A DNA stretch of 64,000 nt from Austropuccinia psidii. Taxonomy: Eukaryota > Basidiomycota > Pucciniomycetes > Pucciniales > Sphaerophragmiaceae. Location: positions 75,428,696 to 75,492,695 of the forward strand of contig JALGQZ010000003.1 of NCBI GenBank assembly GCA_023105745.1, given 5' to 3'. Positions 45,846 through 58,743 of the stretch are shown piece after piece. The translations under genes were made by a program, and so were the position numbers. Position 1 is the first letter of the stretch; every line of letters starts with the position of its first letter. The notes below the pieces were generated by a model. The model worked only from the letters and a program-made list of their open reading frames with translations, had not been told where the DNA came from and searched no databases.

Positions 45846-46575
45846 ACTATCAGGGGTAAGGGCATTCAACCTTGAACCCACTCAAACTCACCAAACCATA
45901 AAATAAATGTTTTTATGAGCATCCAGTTTCAGAAAATCTTGTTTATGAAAAATTCATACAGTTTGGACACCCAATACAGCCTGTCAGCACCTGCACAGGC
46001 TGAATTCCCCAATAAAGTCTCGGATACACTAGTCTGAAACTTTATCATCACTCAGCTTACCACAACCCTGCACAGGCCCTGTACAGTCAAAAAAGGGGCT
46101 TTATAATTCAAATCAATTCAAATTAAGATTCCTCTCATGAAATGTTTCTCTTGGGATCAGGGCTGGGGTATTTTCACATATACCAGCCCCTCTTCCTCCC
46201 TCTGGGGACTTTTCCCCAGTTAATTAATATATTTCATTTATTACTTAATAAATATTCTTATTTGTATTTGGAGAATTATATTTATTGTTTTAAGTTGGTC
46301 TTTTCCTTCTCCTCACCTGTTCAGTAGAGTTGTGGTATCCATATCCTTATTAACCCTTCTATTTCTTTCTGGAAGGATTAAACAGTAGATTTGGACTTTT
46401 TTTTGGTTGGCTCTTTTGTTCTTTACCATTATACTTTTGTTTCTTCTTTCTTATATTCATTTCATTAGCAATTCTATCTTTACTACACTATTAAGTTTAT
46501 TCAACCTTATTCTATCCTTGAGCCCAGTTTACTGAGTTCCAGGCCCTCTTCACTTCAAATAGCACCTTTCACAGG
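45846..46575. repeat. dispersed repeat, copy 3 (LTR-like)
   Basis: It matches 62003-62760 in direct orientation: both begin near TCAGGGGTAAGG, share ACATATACCAGCCCCTCTT, CCCAGTTAATTAAT and GTTTACTGAGT-CCAGGCCCTCTTCACTT, and end at AGCACCTTTCACA or AGCCCCTGTGACA. Together the two copies flank the split Copia pol remnant as direct repeats, so they may be its LTRs. The alternative is that they belong to the Gypsy gag at 63478. A/T-rich flanks prevent a firm decision. Confidence 0.5.
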
Positions 46576-46579
46576 AATA

Positions 46580-47072
46580 GGGGAAAAAGACTTGCACAAA
46601 GAACATTCCTTGCACCATTTATGGAACCATAGAAGCTTGGATTTGAGATTTCCTAGCACTTTGTACTTGGCTTTGGCTGTTGAAATTGAGACTGTTGGTT
46701 GTTTTCTGGTTTTCCATATAACCAAGCTTCCTTTGAATGTTACTAGAAAACCAGTTACTTAACATTACGTTTTCTGGAAATTTCCCCAATCCACATTGCT
46801 GTATTCCCATATTCCTTCACTGGTTCCTCTTGAATATACAAGCCCTATTTCTTACATGCCATCCAGTTATTTAAGAACATCAATAAAGCCATTCCAGTTT
46901 TGGATGCCTGGATTTTCTAGAAATTGAGAGAGAGAACTTACTGCATGGGACAGGTCAGGATGAATGGCAGTGCTTATTTGATGCTCCCAATTGCACTTGG
47001 GTAATTTGCCTTCAAAACCTTGAATTTCTGTACCTCTTCATTGGAAGCTGGCACCATGTGAATGTGTGGGAG
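46580..47072 (-). pseudogene. Ty1/Copia RT end and RNase H, remnant
   Basis: Read leftward it encodes, across frame changes, SAIGSI (the Copia post-RT motif), then SLSQFLENPGIQNWNGFIDVLK, GLVYSRGTSEGIWEYSN-DWGN, VTGFLVTFKGSLVIWKTRKQ and PTVSISTAKAKYKVL. This is the RNase H region of Ty1/Copia elements with its DW and (E)AEY contexts decayed. It ends near 46580 beside the repeat copy 3. Its upstream continuation is at 60076, on the far side of solo LTR M. Stops and frameshifts make it non-functional. Confidence 0.75.
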
Positions 47073-50000
47073 TGTAAGGTTTTTCTATGAAACTCTTGAT
47101 AATAGTAACAAATATCAAGAGTACTATGACTGTCCTCAGTAGAAAATATAATATAATTAGATATTATAGCTACAAATTGATATAATTATTGAAAATAATT
47201 ATATATAAAAAAGAATTCAATAATTATAATAAACTATAGTTATTCTATTATTATTATAGTCACTGACAGTTATAATAATAAGAATGTATAAAGCTCTCAA
47301 TTAGACAATTATACATGGAATATAATAATCCTCAACCACCTATAAATAATATGAATATTATTTTTAAAAGGAATATCACACAAACTGTACAGAGATAAAT
47401 TGCTAAAAAGAAATCCTACATAAAAAGGATTGACAACTTTAAAGAAAACTTACTTATAATATTCATTTAATACAACAAGTCAAACAACAGTTATCATATT
47501 AAATAATTTTTATAAGTTAAAAACATGACAAAAATCAATATTTTAAAATATGAAACAGCTTTTCATGATAAAAAAATATTCAAGAGTTTTTAAGAGGAAT
47601 TTGTGGATTTTAAAGGATATTTATAACAATAAATTTATATAATAAGATGTATTATTGTTGATTACAAAAATGATTGAATTTTTATTATTTCAACTCTCGA
47701 ATTTTATTATTAATAAAGAATAAAATACATAAGAAATACTTTGATAATAAGATTCTATATTTAATGAAACTTCATCTCTTTAAATATTTAATATGATTGG
47801 AATGATAATTGATTATTGACAAAAATAGTGATGTGAAAGATCTTTTTATGACTGCAGAGAGTCTCTCATGATTTATGATGAATATGGATGGAATTCTCAG
47901 GTAAAAAATGAAAAAACCTGCTTCAAAATAAGGTTCTTGACTTAAGGCAATTTATCTTTAATTCCAATTCAAAATTATTATTTTTATTCTTAATTCCAAG
48001 TAGCTTTAAGCGTCTATTGGAGAAATTATTTGGAGTTTAAATATAGATTGAATTCATTTAGAATAAAGTTAATCACATAAACAACTTAAAATTAAATTTT
48101 CAAGAAGGTATCTCTTAAGCTGAATTTCTAATTAATTTTCAAGAAAGTTTAACTTTCTTTAAGAATAATTAAAAAAATCAATTTCAAGGCTAATTACCAA
48201 TTAAGCCTGTTTAGAAAGGATACTTAAAGCTTAATTTATACACACATAGCATTAAATTCTAGCTGTGTGAAGTTTTCAAGCGAATCTATTAATAATTGGA
48301 TTTTTAATGAATTTTGAAGTTGTTTCTGTTTTTCCATGTAAAATAGCAATACACACCAAACCTTAACTTTTGCTGAGGTTTTGATACTTGTAAATTTAAA
48401 TTTTTAAGCTTATTGAAGCTTTGAAATCTCTTGAAACCTTGATTACAAGCTTGCATATTGGGATTTACTCTTTGGAATCTTGAAATTCCTGTCCAAACTG
48501 GGATAAAATCAGTTTAAATGTTAAGGTTGGATCAAAGTCTAATCCTAGAGTTTGAATAAGTTTAAACTTTAAGGTTGAATAAAATTCTAATCCTAGAGTT
48601 TGAATAAGCTTAGAGATCTTCCAATACACATGAATAACCTTAATTAAATCCTTTCATAACCCAAAATCTGGGTGCGCCAGATCTATTTGGTCTTTTCCCT
48701 TTGTCCCACCTTTCTGTGTGGATTTTTCCCTCTTATTTGTTTAAAGCCATGGTATGGCCTTGAACCTGTTGAAGTTGATCTCACACAGGATTTACATTCT
48801 TTATGGAAAATCCTTAGCCAATGAAGAAAATATACACAACACATCAATTTTGAATAAAATTTTGGTAAGTTTGCATAAATCGTATGCAGCTTCAAATTTA
48901 AGCTTGAATAATATTAAATTTAACAATTTCAAAAAATGTTAAAAAAAAATTTTACTGTAAGATTCTTAAATATCCTTATAACATAAAGAATTTTCTTTTT
49001 TGGGTATAACACCCTATTGGTCTACCCTAGGTTCGTCAGCCTGTGACTCAAAACCAGAGCACAAGCATGACAGCCAAATACCATAAACCAATGGTGAAGC
49101 TAAGATACCACCAAAACATGGAGGTGAGCCAAACCAGCTCAAAAGGTATCAAAATAAAGAGGAATCTTGCCTCTTTCCAAATATACAATTCCCATCATTA
49201 TATGGCAAAGAATAAAAAAATTATTCCTGCTCAAATCTGTTTCTGAGAATAAACCTTAATTTTCACCTCTCATCTGAAATCCAGAGTAAGAGGCTTAACC
49301 CCAGTAAATGGGTATCCGAATTGTATCTCTGAGTAAGGGCTATCCAATGGTACTAGCCAAATTTAGCTAACACAAAAGTTACAGAAGTCAGGGCCAAAAT
49401 AAGGTCAAATAAGGGTGAATAAAATATTCACCTCTCCTCTAGCTTCTCCACTTTTAGTGTGAGATACTTGAAGTGGGGTTTTTTTGGAAAGAGCACAATC
49501 AGGGCTGTCTTATAGTGCCTTTCATTTCCCCATATCTCATCTAGAACAAAGTTTTTGGAGCAAACAAGCTCCATACAGATATTGAGAAAAGTATATATCT
49601 GAATAACAAAACTTGTACATGAAATAACTTTGCCATATTTGATGTTACCCATACCAAATGAGGTACCATTGTGTAGATTCCATCCATGGTTACACAATAA
49701 ACCAAATTTGAGCTCAATATCTCAATGGCCAACAAAGGTATAGCAGTTTCAAGTTTGAAATCCCACAATTGGGCCAATACACCTTTTCTGTGGGATAATA
49801 TTTCATAACCATGATTATGAGGTGTCAAACAGAAAAAGAAGCATTTTTATACTTCAATACCTCATATTTCATTCAATCCTGGGCTCCCATAAAGGTTGTG
49901 TATAGAATTCTACTTGTCATACACGTGAGAAGAGGGCTGTGTGGTCCTCAGATGCAAATTTTCACCCTGTATTGGTGAAAACTGCCCAGATGTGGTTTTA

Positions 50001-50574
50001 AAGCCACATCTGAGCCCAATACAATGTAAACAGGCTTTGTGAAAACCACAAGCCAGTAATCTGAAGTGAAAAACTCTTCACTTCCTCTACATGGATAGTC
50101 TAGAGGGCCATTCCACTCCATTTTAGGATAAAAGGAGGCCTTTTATCCACCAGAAAAGGTTTCCTCATCCTGCTCTTGAGTTCCTAGTGTGGTATTCCAT
50201 ACCATTTTTTGCCAGACTTAAGCTCATTGTTTACCTCTTATTACCAAAAAAGGGGGGAAAGGCTATATAATCAAACAATTAAATAATAAAAGAAGGAAAC
50301 TTACATCTCAATTTAGCCCAAATGATATAATGGCATAACCACAAGTCCAATTCAGCAAAGGACCTAAAAAGAAGGTTTTTCAGACAAAAATATCACATTA
50401 TCAGAAAATATATCAATTAAACAAGCAATTTTTGTTTTATAAATGAAATCTAGATCAAAAATAACCTTTGGTAACATTTTCAACTAACTCTGCAGGAACA
50501 GTAGTTTATAGAAGATTATGAGAAGAATTAGTGAACATGGGAGTTGTCTTCATGTAGGAGCAATTTTGGATCTA

Positions 50575-50670
50575 CAAAGAAAGGTCCTCTCTCCTAGTTG
50601 GTAAGGAGGATCTCTGAAGCTGAAATCTGGCAAGGTTATGTGTTCAAGCCACACTGGCAACAGTCTCAAC
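50575..50670 (+). other. tRNA-like block, possible SINE or primer remnant
   Basis: TCCTAGTTGGTAAGGA could fold as a D-arm (4-bp stem, 8-nt loop). Downstream, GTGTTCAAGCCACAC resembles a T-arm with a B-box core. A possible anticodon arm lies between them, but its stem is imperfect and the acceptor stem does not pair. It is too degenerate to call a tRNA gene. Confidence 0.25.
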
Positions 50671-51303
50671 ATTTAGGGTATGGCTGGAAATGAATTTTGT
50701 GGCGGTTTTGGGAAGTTTTGAGAATGTTTCAGAAGATATCACAAGATACAAGAATTTCTAGGAATGATGAAGGAAGTTAATAATTAAAGCATACTGTGAT
50801 GAAAAATCCCAACCTAACCTACAATATTACCTTGAAGATGTACAGAAAGTGACAAAAACCTTATGAAACCAGTTAATTACTAGTATATTTCATACAATTA
50901 CCTACTCAAAACAAAATATCTCCACTATGAAGCCCTCAACCCATACAATAAATCTCAAAATTTCAAGAATCACCCAAAAGAAATTATGAAAATATCTGCA
51001 AGGACAGCAAAAAACAAACCTCCTTAAATCCTCAATTTACACAATGAATTGGAAGAACTACATGTAAGAAATACAATACCATTCTAAAGCCACTGGAACT
51101 CCTGAAGAAGACCCTCATTACATCCAAGATCAAGGTACAGGAACATATCCACACTATCACCACTCAATGAAGTTACACAGCCTCACTGCATGCATAAATT
51201 ACAATAAAACAAATAATGCAAGAGAATATTATCTGAACCCTAAATCCAATCTAATTCCCAAGTTCATGCACTTAAAAGCCCAACCTCCTGCATCATAAAA
51301 CAT

Positions 51304-53131
51304 TGTAAGTTGTGGATATGAAACTTTGATTAAAAATCAAGTAGTTTTCCTGTCCTCAAAATTTGTATAAGGTAAAAATCAATTAAAAATAGTAAAGGAT
51401 ATTATTTTTAAGAGAAAACACACCAATTTTATTTTTTGTAACTTTATTAGTATAAAGCAATAATATTATAAAAATTTATTGTTTTACCAACAATAAAAAT
51501 TTATCCAAAAAATACTCTACAAGAGATATTTTAAGGCTACAAAAGAAATTTCTTCAAGAGCAATTTCAATTTGAATTATTTGAGCAATGAACTGCTAGCA
51601 ATTAATTAAAGAACAAAGTCTTTAAAAAGAATATTAAAGAGAAAACACGCCGAAAGTTGACCAGAGTGAATTTGGAAACAAAGTGACAAAGTTTACAGTG
51701 ATGAAAGATGCTTTAATTCACTTTTGGGGTTGTTCAGGGGTAAAAATGATTATAAGAGTTACAAACAATGATTATAATGATGTTTTCACGTGGCTAAAAG
51801 GTTTAAAATGATTTAAGAAAGGTGGTTGGAATCTTTTATTGATTGGTTTAACAATGGTTAAACTAATTATAATAGGAAAAGATTCTAACATGAAGAGAAA
51901 AGTGGGGCAAAGAAGACATTCTTTTATAGCCATCAATTTTCTTACTCCAAAAGTAAAATTTACTCTTGTCAGTCGTGAAAAACAGTCTGACAACAGAAAA
52001 GCCAATTATGGCATCATTGAACCCTTATTTAGACCAAAAAGGGCTGGTTTAAGCCATTTTTAGCCATTTTAGACCCTTAAATCAGCCATTACTATAGCAA
52101 TACCTGGTCTAGAGCCTTCAAAGCACGTCAGAATGTGTGTAAGAGACGTAGGAACCAGTTAACACTGTTTCTACTATGATGGTTTTATCTTAAGGGTAGT
52201 TTTACCCTCTTGGCAACAGCTAAAACTACCCCAGTTGGTATCAAAACCTCATCATCAATTGAGTCCACAGACCCTGTAGCTCAATTCCAGGCCAAAAGTG
52301 ATGAGCGTTTGCGTGAATTTTGACATCCCACGCCTGTCAGAAAGGATTTTGGGGGTCTAGCTCCCCCTTAGAGCTGGAGTTCCTTTTCCCCCCCAAATTT
52401 AATCTTTCCAATTTATTTTTCCTTTAATTCCTCATCATGTATTATACTTATAGTTTACATATGTAATTCAATTGAATTGTACAGTACAATACAGTAATAA
52501 TTGATACCTCATATGTAAATCAAAGTTCACTTATGTCATACACGCGCACATTTTGACATTTCAATTGAATTCAATTGAAAATACTTCAATTCCTCATAAC
52601 TTCTAAACTAAACACAACACCTAAATTTTAACACAAAAATTGATAGTTAACACGACATGCGGTGTGAATTAAATTAAACTTTTGAGGATTTTCAACTTTT
52701 GTATTGAAAATACTAAAAACTTAATTTAAGCTTATTTAGAGTTGAGCTACAAGAATTTCACTCAGAGGTGACCCCACCTGATTTTTTATGAGGTATCCAA
52801 TGATGAAATAATTTTCATATGTTTATTTATTGGATGAAAAAGTTATAATAATTTTTATTTAACTTTTTTCCAAATTTATTTATGTTTATACAATTTTGTT
52901 AAAATTTCATTTTTACTTAATTTTTTCAAGTATAAATGTAATTTTATAATTCCAAAATTGAATGTAATCTTATTTTTAAATTGTAATTAAATTTTTCATT
53001 TTGAATATAATTTTATATTTATATTTTGATTTTTATTTTAATAATATAAATAAATTTATTTTATTTATATTCATATGTTAATTTTGTATTTGTGGTCTTT
53101 TGGGTATATGAAATTACCTCTAAGGCTCACA
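51304..53131 (-). repeat. 3' LTR of J
   Basis: It is 1828 bp, from TGTAAGTTGTGGATATG to CTCTAAGGCTCACA. It shares a block of alleles with the 3' LTR of B that its own 5' LTR lacks. A polypurine tract follows at 53132-53149 on the minus strand. Confidence 0.92.
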
Positions 53132-53149
53132 TTCCCTCCCCCCAAAAAG

Positions 53150-53575
53150 AGAATATTACTTTGAAATATTGTTATTTCTAGTGTTTCTGAACTTTCTGAG
53201 AAGTTTAGTAGCTTCAGGTATGTCTTTTTCACTTGTTCTGTCTTCACACAGATGTCCTGAGAAGGGGCTCTCATGGCATTTTATTTTTTAGTACAAAATT
53301 GATTAATAACCTGTCCACAACTTTAATGACACATGTGTGCTTGGCCCTGTGATAAATTATACCATCCAGTAGGTGAAATCTTCCTTTATCATATGATCCT
53401 TTCCATACTTCATCCAAGGCATGTATTAGAGAGTTGTCTTTACAGTCCTTGTTCACTAATTGGTATAAGATGCTACAATTGTTATCTTGAATGTAACTAT
53501 TTCTGACCTCTTCAAAGAAGGTGGTGTTCAAGTCTGTAACACTTATTCCTTCTATTGGGATTTGGTTTTCATAAC
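53150..53575 (-). pseudogene. J pol remnant: integrase N-terminus joined to chromodomain end
   Basis: From 53575 leftward it reads the segment before integrase ([16 protein letters not shown], then [18 protein letters not shown]) up to the start of the HHCC finger, with a frameshift near 53280. At about 53230 it jumps into the last chromodomain codons (53150-53228). The integrase core is missing. On the upstream side it is joined directly to the end of gag at about 53575. Confidence 0.85.
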
Positions 53576-55897
53576 TTGTGCCCCTTGAGCTTTGGATAAA
53601 TCAAGTTGACTATTGCTCAATTGTGGAAAGTGGGAATAAGACTCCATGATGTCAAAAGTGGCATTGATATTTTCTATATCTTTTGAAGATTCAGAAAATA
53701 TGGATGACTTATCATCAGAATTGTCTTCAATTATGTCATCTTTTTCAACATCAGGTCCCTTTTCAATATTAATTTCATTGATTTCCCCCCTTTTTGGACA
53801 TGTATTGGCTAAATGGGTGGTGCTTTGGCAAATATGGCACTTTCTGATTGTATCTGCAGATTTATACCTAACATTATTAGAATTTTATTTGGGGTTTTTG
53901 TCCACAGAATCTTCCCAAGGTGTATTAAACCTTGTTTCAAGATTCACCCTACTAGAACCAATTTTTGTTCTGGTGGTGACTTCTTCTAATATATTTATAA
54001 TATCCTCTGCTGAAGATTGTTCAGTAGTCCTGCTTTTGACAGCATGCTCTAAGTCACCTCCACATTGCCTCAGAATTTTTCTATGGATCATAAATTCTGA
54101 CATGTCAGGATATAATGTTGTTAATCTATCCTTTTTTTGGCAAAACCATGGTAAAGCTTTGTCTTTATCAGAATTAAATTTGGAATATTCAAAGGCTGTT
54201 TCAACTTTAAGCCTCCAAGCATCATTTGCCCATTTGTTGATGATTTGGGTTTTCCACCAAGTCCAACTCTGGTGTCCATGTGCTTGTCTTATTTTGATGT
54301 ACCATCTGTGAGCTGATCTGGTAAACAAGGTGTTAAACCTGGCTGTTACCAATCTGTCTGGTAATTCAAAATCCTCTCTGATCATGTCAATACCTCTAAT
54401 GAATTCCATATATTCATACTCTCCTTCACCACTGAAGTGAGGCCATTCTTTAAGTTTTGGAACTTCTTTCAAGAGTGCTTGGCCCATTGATGGTTCCAAG
54501 TTATTAAAAGGAGTGGATAATTCATTTTTTAATTGTGAATTATCAGGATCCAATACTTGTGGATTTGGAATTCTTGTGCCCTCATTTTGATTTAGAGGTG
54601 TAGACATTCTTGGTAAGGTATTCAGTATTTGTTCAATGTTATTCATTTTACTGTTGCTACACCTTTGGGAATTTCTGTATTCATGTTAGAAGCTTTGTAT
54701 TAAATTTATTACTTCAATTTTATACATTTCTTCCTTATGTGTAAGTTCTTGCCATAACTCTGTCTGTCTTGTATTATCAGCAGTGACTTCATTCAATTTC
54801 ATTGATAATTTTGATACCTCTTCTTGTGAAGCATCAAAACACTTTTTCAAGGTAATGGTATATGTCTTTACTTCAGTAAATGAATTTGAAATGTCATCAA
54901 GGACTTTCTTGTTATCTGTTTTGATAATATTTATGGCTTGTTTAATTCTTTTTTCAATTATGTCATCAATATTGGATTTAGAATATTTATCTGTTAATTC
55001 TTTAATAATGGCAGATTGTTCATTTATTTTATTGCCAGAAGAATTATCATTATTGGAAATTTTAATTGTTCTTAAACCTTTTTCAAAACACATAAGTGTT
55101 TCATTAATTTGGCACAGACTCAGGCTGTTTGTTTTAATGTTGTTACAAATGGTTTCATTTTTATCAGAAAGATGTTTTTTCACGTCATTTATAGCATCAT
55201 ACAATTCTGAGATGGAATCAAATATATCAGAAATCATTTCTGGAATCTTACTCTGGCTTCCTCCTTCTTCTGTAATTCCATAATGGTTCTGGCCATCTGA
55301 AATAAATTTTCCATGGAATCCTGCTGAATCTTTGGAATCCTGTATCCTTGGCTGTAAGGTTTTGGGGCTGGTGCCTTCCCTTTGCCCTTGTTTGGAGCTT
55401 GTGTCTGCTTTTTCATGTTGGAATTGCTGCTGCTGGCCACTGGGGCTGTTTTTGGCACTTGCTTTGGTGTTGGAGGGTTGCTTTTCCTCCATTCTAGTGT
55501 CAAAAGCATCATGTTTTCCTTCTCCATCAATGGATGCCATCCATTGAGCAATTTGCAAGTGTTGGGATGGCCCAGGAATTTTCTCACAGTTAGGTAAGAA
55601 TTCATGCAATTCTTCCACAGGTCTGCAAGGATCTGGTACTCCTTGAATTGAAGTGCATTGTTGTATGCACTGTGGCTGGCTTTGTATATGTCCACAGAGG
55701 CTTGTTGTGGCGGTGTCAGCTCTTTTTGAAGGTAAAATGGTATTATCAGCTTCAGAATGACCCATTTTAGTTGTTTGGAAATTCTCAACTGACCCTTTTC
55801 CTTCTGTACCTGATTGGCCTCTGCCATAATCACGTCTATTACCTTTCTGGGAGCTTCTTGAGGGGTTATAGCTGGCTCCTGACCTGGTTGAAGGCAT
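53576..55897 (-). pseudogene. J Gag, nearly intact
   Basis: It starts at ATG 55897 ([16 protein letters not shown]) and is closely similar to B Gag. It is open except for two nonsense codons: TAA at 54688-54686 (a Gln codon in B) and TAA at 53887-53885 (a Glu codon in B). Gag core ([19 protein letters not shown]) and zinc knuckle ([14 protein letters not shown]) are intact. The frame is cut at about 53576 by the deletion that removes protease to RNase H. Confidence 0.9.
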
Positions 55898-56145
55898 AAT
55901 TATTGTTAAAAAGGTTTAAAATAGTATTTTTACATCAAAAAACTTACTATTGGCCAAATTCTTGGCTTTCTGAAGGGTATTACGTGTGTCCAAGTTAATC
56001 AATTCAGAAGATATTAATTCAGGTTGGTTATTTTGAGTCACAATAACAGTACTATTATGGTCTGAATTAATAGGACTGGCAGGAATAATGCTGGTGACTG
56101 TTGAGGCTGTTTCAATGTTTTCTTGTCTTACCACGTTTTCAGACA
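55234..56145 (-). CDS. spliced accessory ORF of J (exons 56145-55948 and 55883-55234)
   Basis: Same architecture as in B. Exon 1 follows acceptor TTAATTTTAG and ends at donor AATA/GTAAGT. The 64-nt intron ends at ACCAG (55884), and the joined frame (SQEPAITPQEAPRKVIDVIM) is open to 55234 with no stop. An internal ATG is at 55827. The frame is uninterrupted although the overlapping Gag-Pol of this copy has two stops and two large deletions. The upstream coding exon is not identified. Confidence 0.5.
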
Positions 56146-56350
56146 CTAAAATTAATGAAAAAGCCAATTAATTAAGTAAAAAAAGGTTGTTTCAAAAAAA
56201 AAATAAATATATAAGCCTTACTTATAATATGAAAAAAAAAATATTTTATTGATTTTTTGAATTATAAGTATTTTTTTATATGTTTTTAAATTTTTAAATA
56301 TAAGAAAAAAAATTTAAAAAGAGTAAAAAAAATATGTCACAGGTAAAATA

Positions 56351-56367
56351 TCACGGCTGGGCCCCCA
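56351..56367 (-). other. putative primer-binding site of J
   Basis: Identical to the B site (TGGGGGCCCAGCCGTGA on the minus strand), 2 bp from the 5' LTR. Confidence 0.65.
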
Positions 56368-56369
56368 AA

Positions 56370-58187
56370 TGTAAGGTGTGGATATGAAAGTTTGATTAAA
56401 AATCAAGTACTTTTCCTGTCCTCAAAATTTGTATAAGGTAAAAATTGATTAAGAATAGTAAAGGATATTATTTTTAAGAGAAAACACACCAATTTTATTG
56501 TCTATAGCTTCATTAGTATAAAAAAAAATATTATAAAAATTTATTGTTTTACCAACAATAAAAACTTATCCAAAAAACACTCTACAAGGGATATTTTAAG
56601 GCTACAAAGAAATTTCTTCAAGAGCAATTTCAATTGGAATTAATTGAGCAATGAGCTGCTAGCAATTAATTGAAGAATAAAGTCTTTAAAAAGAATATTA
56701 AAGAGAAAACATGCCCAAAAGTGACCAGAGTGAATTTGGAAACAAAGTGACAAAGTTTACAGTGATGAAAGATGCTTTAATTCACTTTTGGGGTTGTTCA
56801 GGGGTAAAAATGATTATAAGAGTTAAAAGAAATGATTATAATGATTTTTTCACGTGGTTAAAAGGTTTAAAATGATTTAAGAAAGGTGGTTGGAATCTTT
56901 TATTGATTGGTTTAAGAATGTTTAAACTAATTATAAAAGGAAAAGATTCTAACATGGAGAGAAAAGTGGGGCAAAGAAGACATTCTTTTATAGCCATCAA
57001 TTTTCTTACTCCAAAAGTAAAATTTACTCTTTTCAGTCGTGAAAAACATTCAGACAACAGAAAAGCCAATTATGGCATCATTGAACCCTGATTTAGACCG
57101 AAAAGGGCTGGTTTAAGCCATTTTTAGGAATTTTTGGCCATTTTAGACCCTTAAATCAGCCATTACTATAGCAATACCTGGTCTAGAGCCTTTAAAACCC
57201 GTCAGAATGTGTGTAAGAGACGTAGAAACCAGTTAAAACTGTTTTTATCTTAAGGGTAGCTTTACCCTCTTGGCAACAGCTAAAACTACGCCAGTCGGTA
57301 TCAAAACCTCATCATCAATTGAGTCCACAGACCCTGTAACTCAATTCCAGGCCAAAAGTGATGAGCATTTGCGTGAATTTTGACATCCCACACCTGTCAG
57401 CAAGGATTTTGGGGGTCTAGCTCCCCCTTAGAGCTGGAGTTCCTTTTCCCCCCCAAATTTAATCTTTCCAATTTATTTTTCCTTTAATTCCTCATTATGT
57501 ATTATACTTAGAATTTACATATGTAATTCAATTGAATTGTACATTACAATTCAGTAATTGATACCTCATATGTAAATCAAAGTTCACTTATGTAATACAC
57601 GCGCACATTTTGACATTTCAATTGAATTCAATTGAAAATACTTCAATTCCTCATAACTTCTAAACTAAACACAACACCTCAATTTCAACACAAAAATTGA
57701 TGGTTAACACCACATGTGGTGTGAATTAAATTAAAGTTTTGAGGATTTTCAACTTTTGTATTGAAAATAGTAAAAACTTAATTTAAGCTTATTTAGAGTT
57801 GAGTTACAAGAATTTCACTCAGAGGTGACCCCACTTGATTTTTTATGAGGAATCCAATGGTGAAATGATTTTCATATGTTTATTTATTGGATAAAAAGTT
57901 ATAATAATTTTTATTTAACTTTTTTCCAAATTTATTTATTTTTTTACAATTTTGTTAAAATTTCATTTTTACTTAATTTTTTCAAGTATAAATGTAATTT
58001 TATAATTCCAAAATTGAATGTAATTTTATTTTTAAATTGTAATTGAATTTTTTATTTTGAATATAATTTTATATTTATATTTTGATTTTTATTTTAATAA
58101 TATAAATAAATTTATTTTATTTATATTCGTATGTTAATTTTGTATTTGTGGTCTTTTGGGTATATGAAATTACCTCTAAGGCTCACA
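56370..58187 (-). repeat. 5' LTR of J
   Basis: It is 1818 bp, from TGTAAGGTGTGGATATG to CTCTAAGGCTCACA, with a TATA-like box on the minus strand near 56990. Relative to the 3' LTR it has a short deletion near 57245 and many single-base differences. Confidence 0.92.
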
Positions 58188-58735
58188 AACATCCCCATTA
58201 AAATATGGAAGGAGATTCACTATATTACTGAGCATAGCATGTTCCAAGATAGAAAGTGAAACCATCTTGTGCATAGCAGGAAATACACCTCTACAGGAAA
58301 GCATCACCTGACTTGAATGCACAGTTCAAGAATAATAAACACAGCCATTACTGCTGCATAAGAATCACATCCTTTTCCACAAATCTAAACTCTATAATAT
58401 GCAAGAAAAATTCAAAGTCATCATGTGGTACTGCACCCACCAACAGCATATCATGTGACAGAAAAAAGGCTGTGCACAAGAAAAATACCCTGTCAAAATG
58501 AAATCACCTCATGCATGCAAGAAAAATCAAAGAATATCATTTCATAATCAGCTCACCAAAGGATCATCATGTGATGAATGGAGGCTGTGCAGAGAAAGAA
58601 TTATCACCAAACCTTACATCACCTGAGCCAAGCAAGAAATGTCCTCACCAAAAACAAAGTCACATGATAGAATCAAGAGGAATTAAAGTGGAAAAAGAGA
58701 GCTCCTATGGAGGGGCCCCTGGGCTCCCAAAAAGG

Positions 58736-58743
58736 TATAAATA
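58736..58743 (+). promoter_or_regulatory. TATA box in H
   Basis: TATAAATA sits in AAAAAGGTATAAATAGGGGG, a strong TATA context. It is the only one of this strength in non-family-I sequence here. It suggests that H is a plus-oriented LTR, with transcription starting near 58765. Confidence 0.45.

Larger units (their letters stand above)
51304..58187 (-). mobile_element. element J: family I deletion derivative
   Basis: It is 6884 bp with LTRs at 51304-53131 and 56370-58187 and target duplication AACAT at 51299-51303 and 58188-58192. It keeps both LTRs, the primer-binding site, the leader exon, gag and the polypurine tract. It has lost protease, RT and RNase H in one deletion and most of integrase in another. 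It is the innermost layer of the right nest, inside H. It could move only with proteins from other copies. Confidence 0.92.

Noticed and set aside
42600..47072. Possible host genes between the two nests
   Set aside because: Frames are short, unrelated to known proteins, and the sequence is repeat-like or matches solo LTR and Copia remnants.
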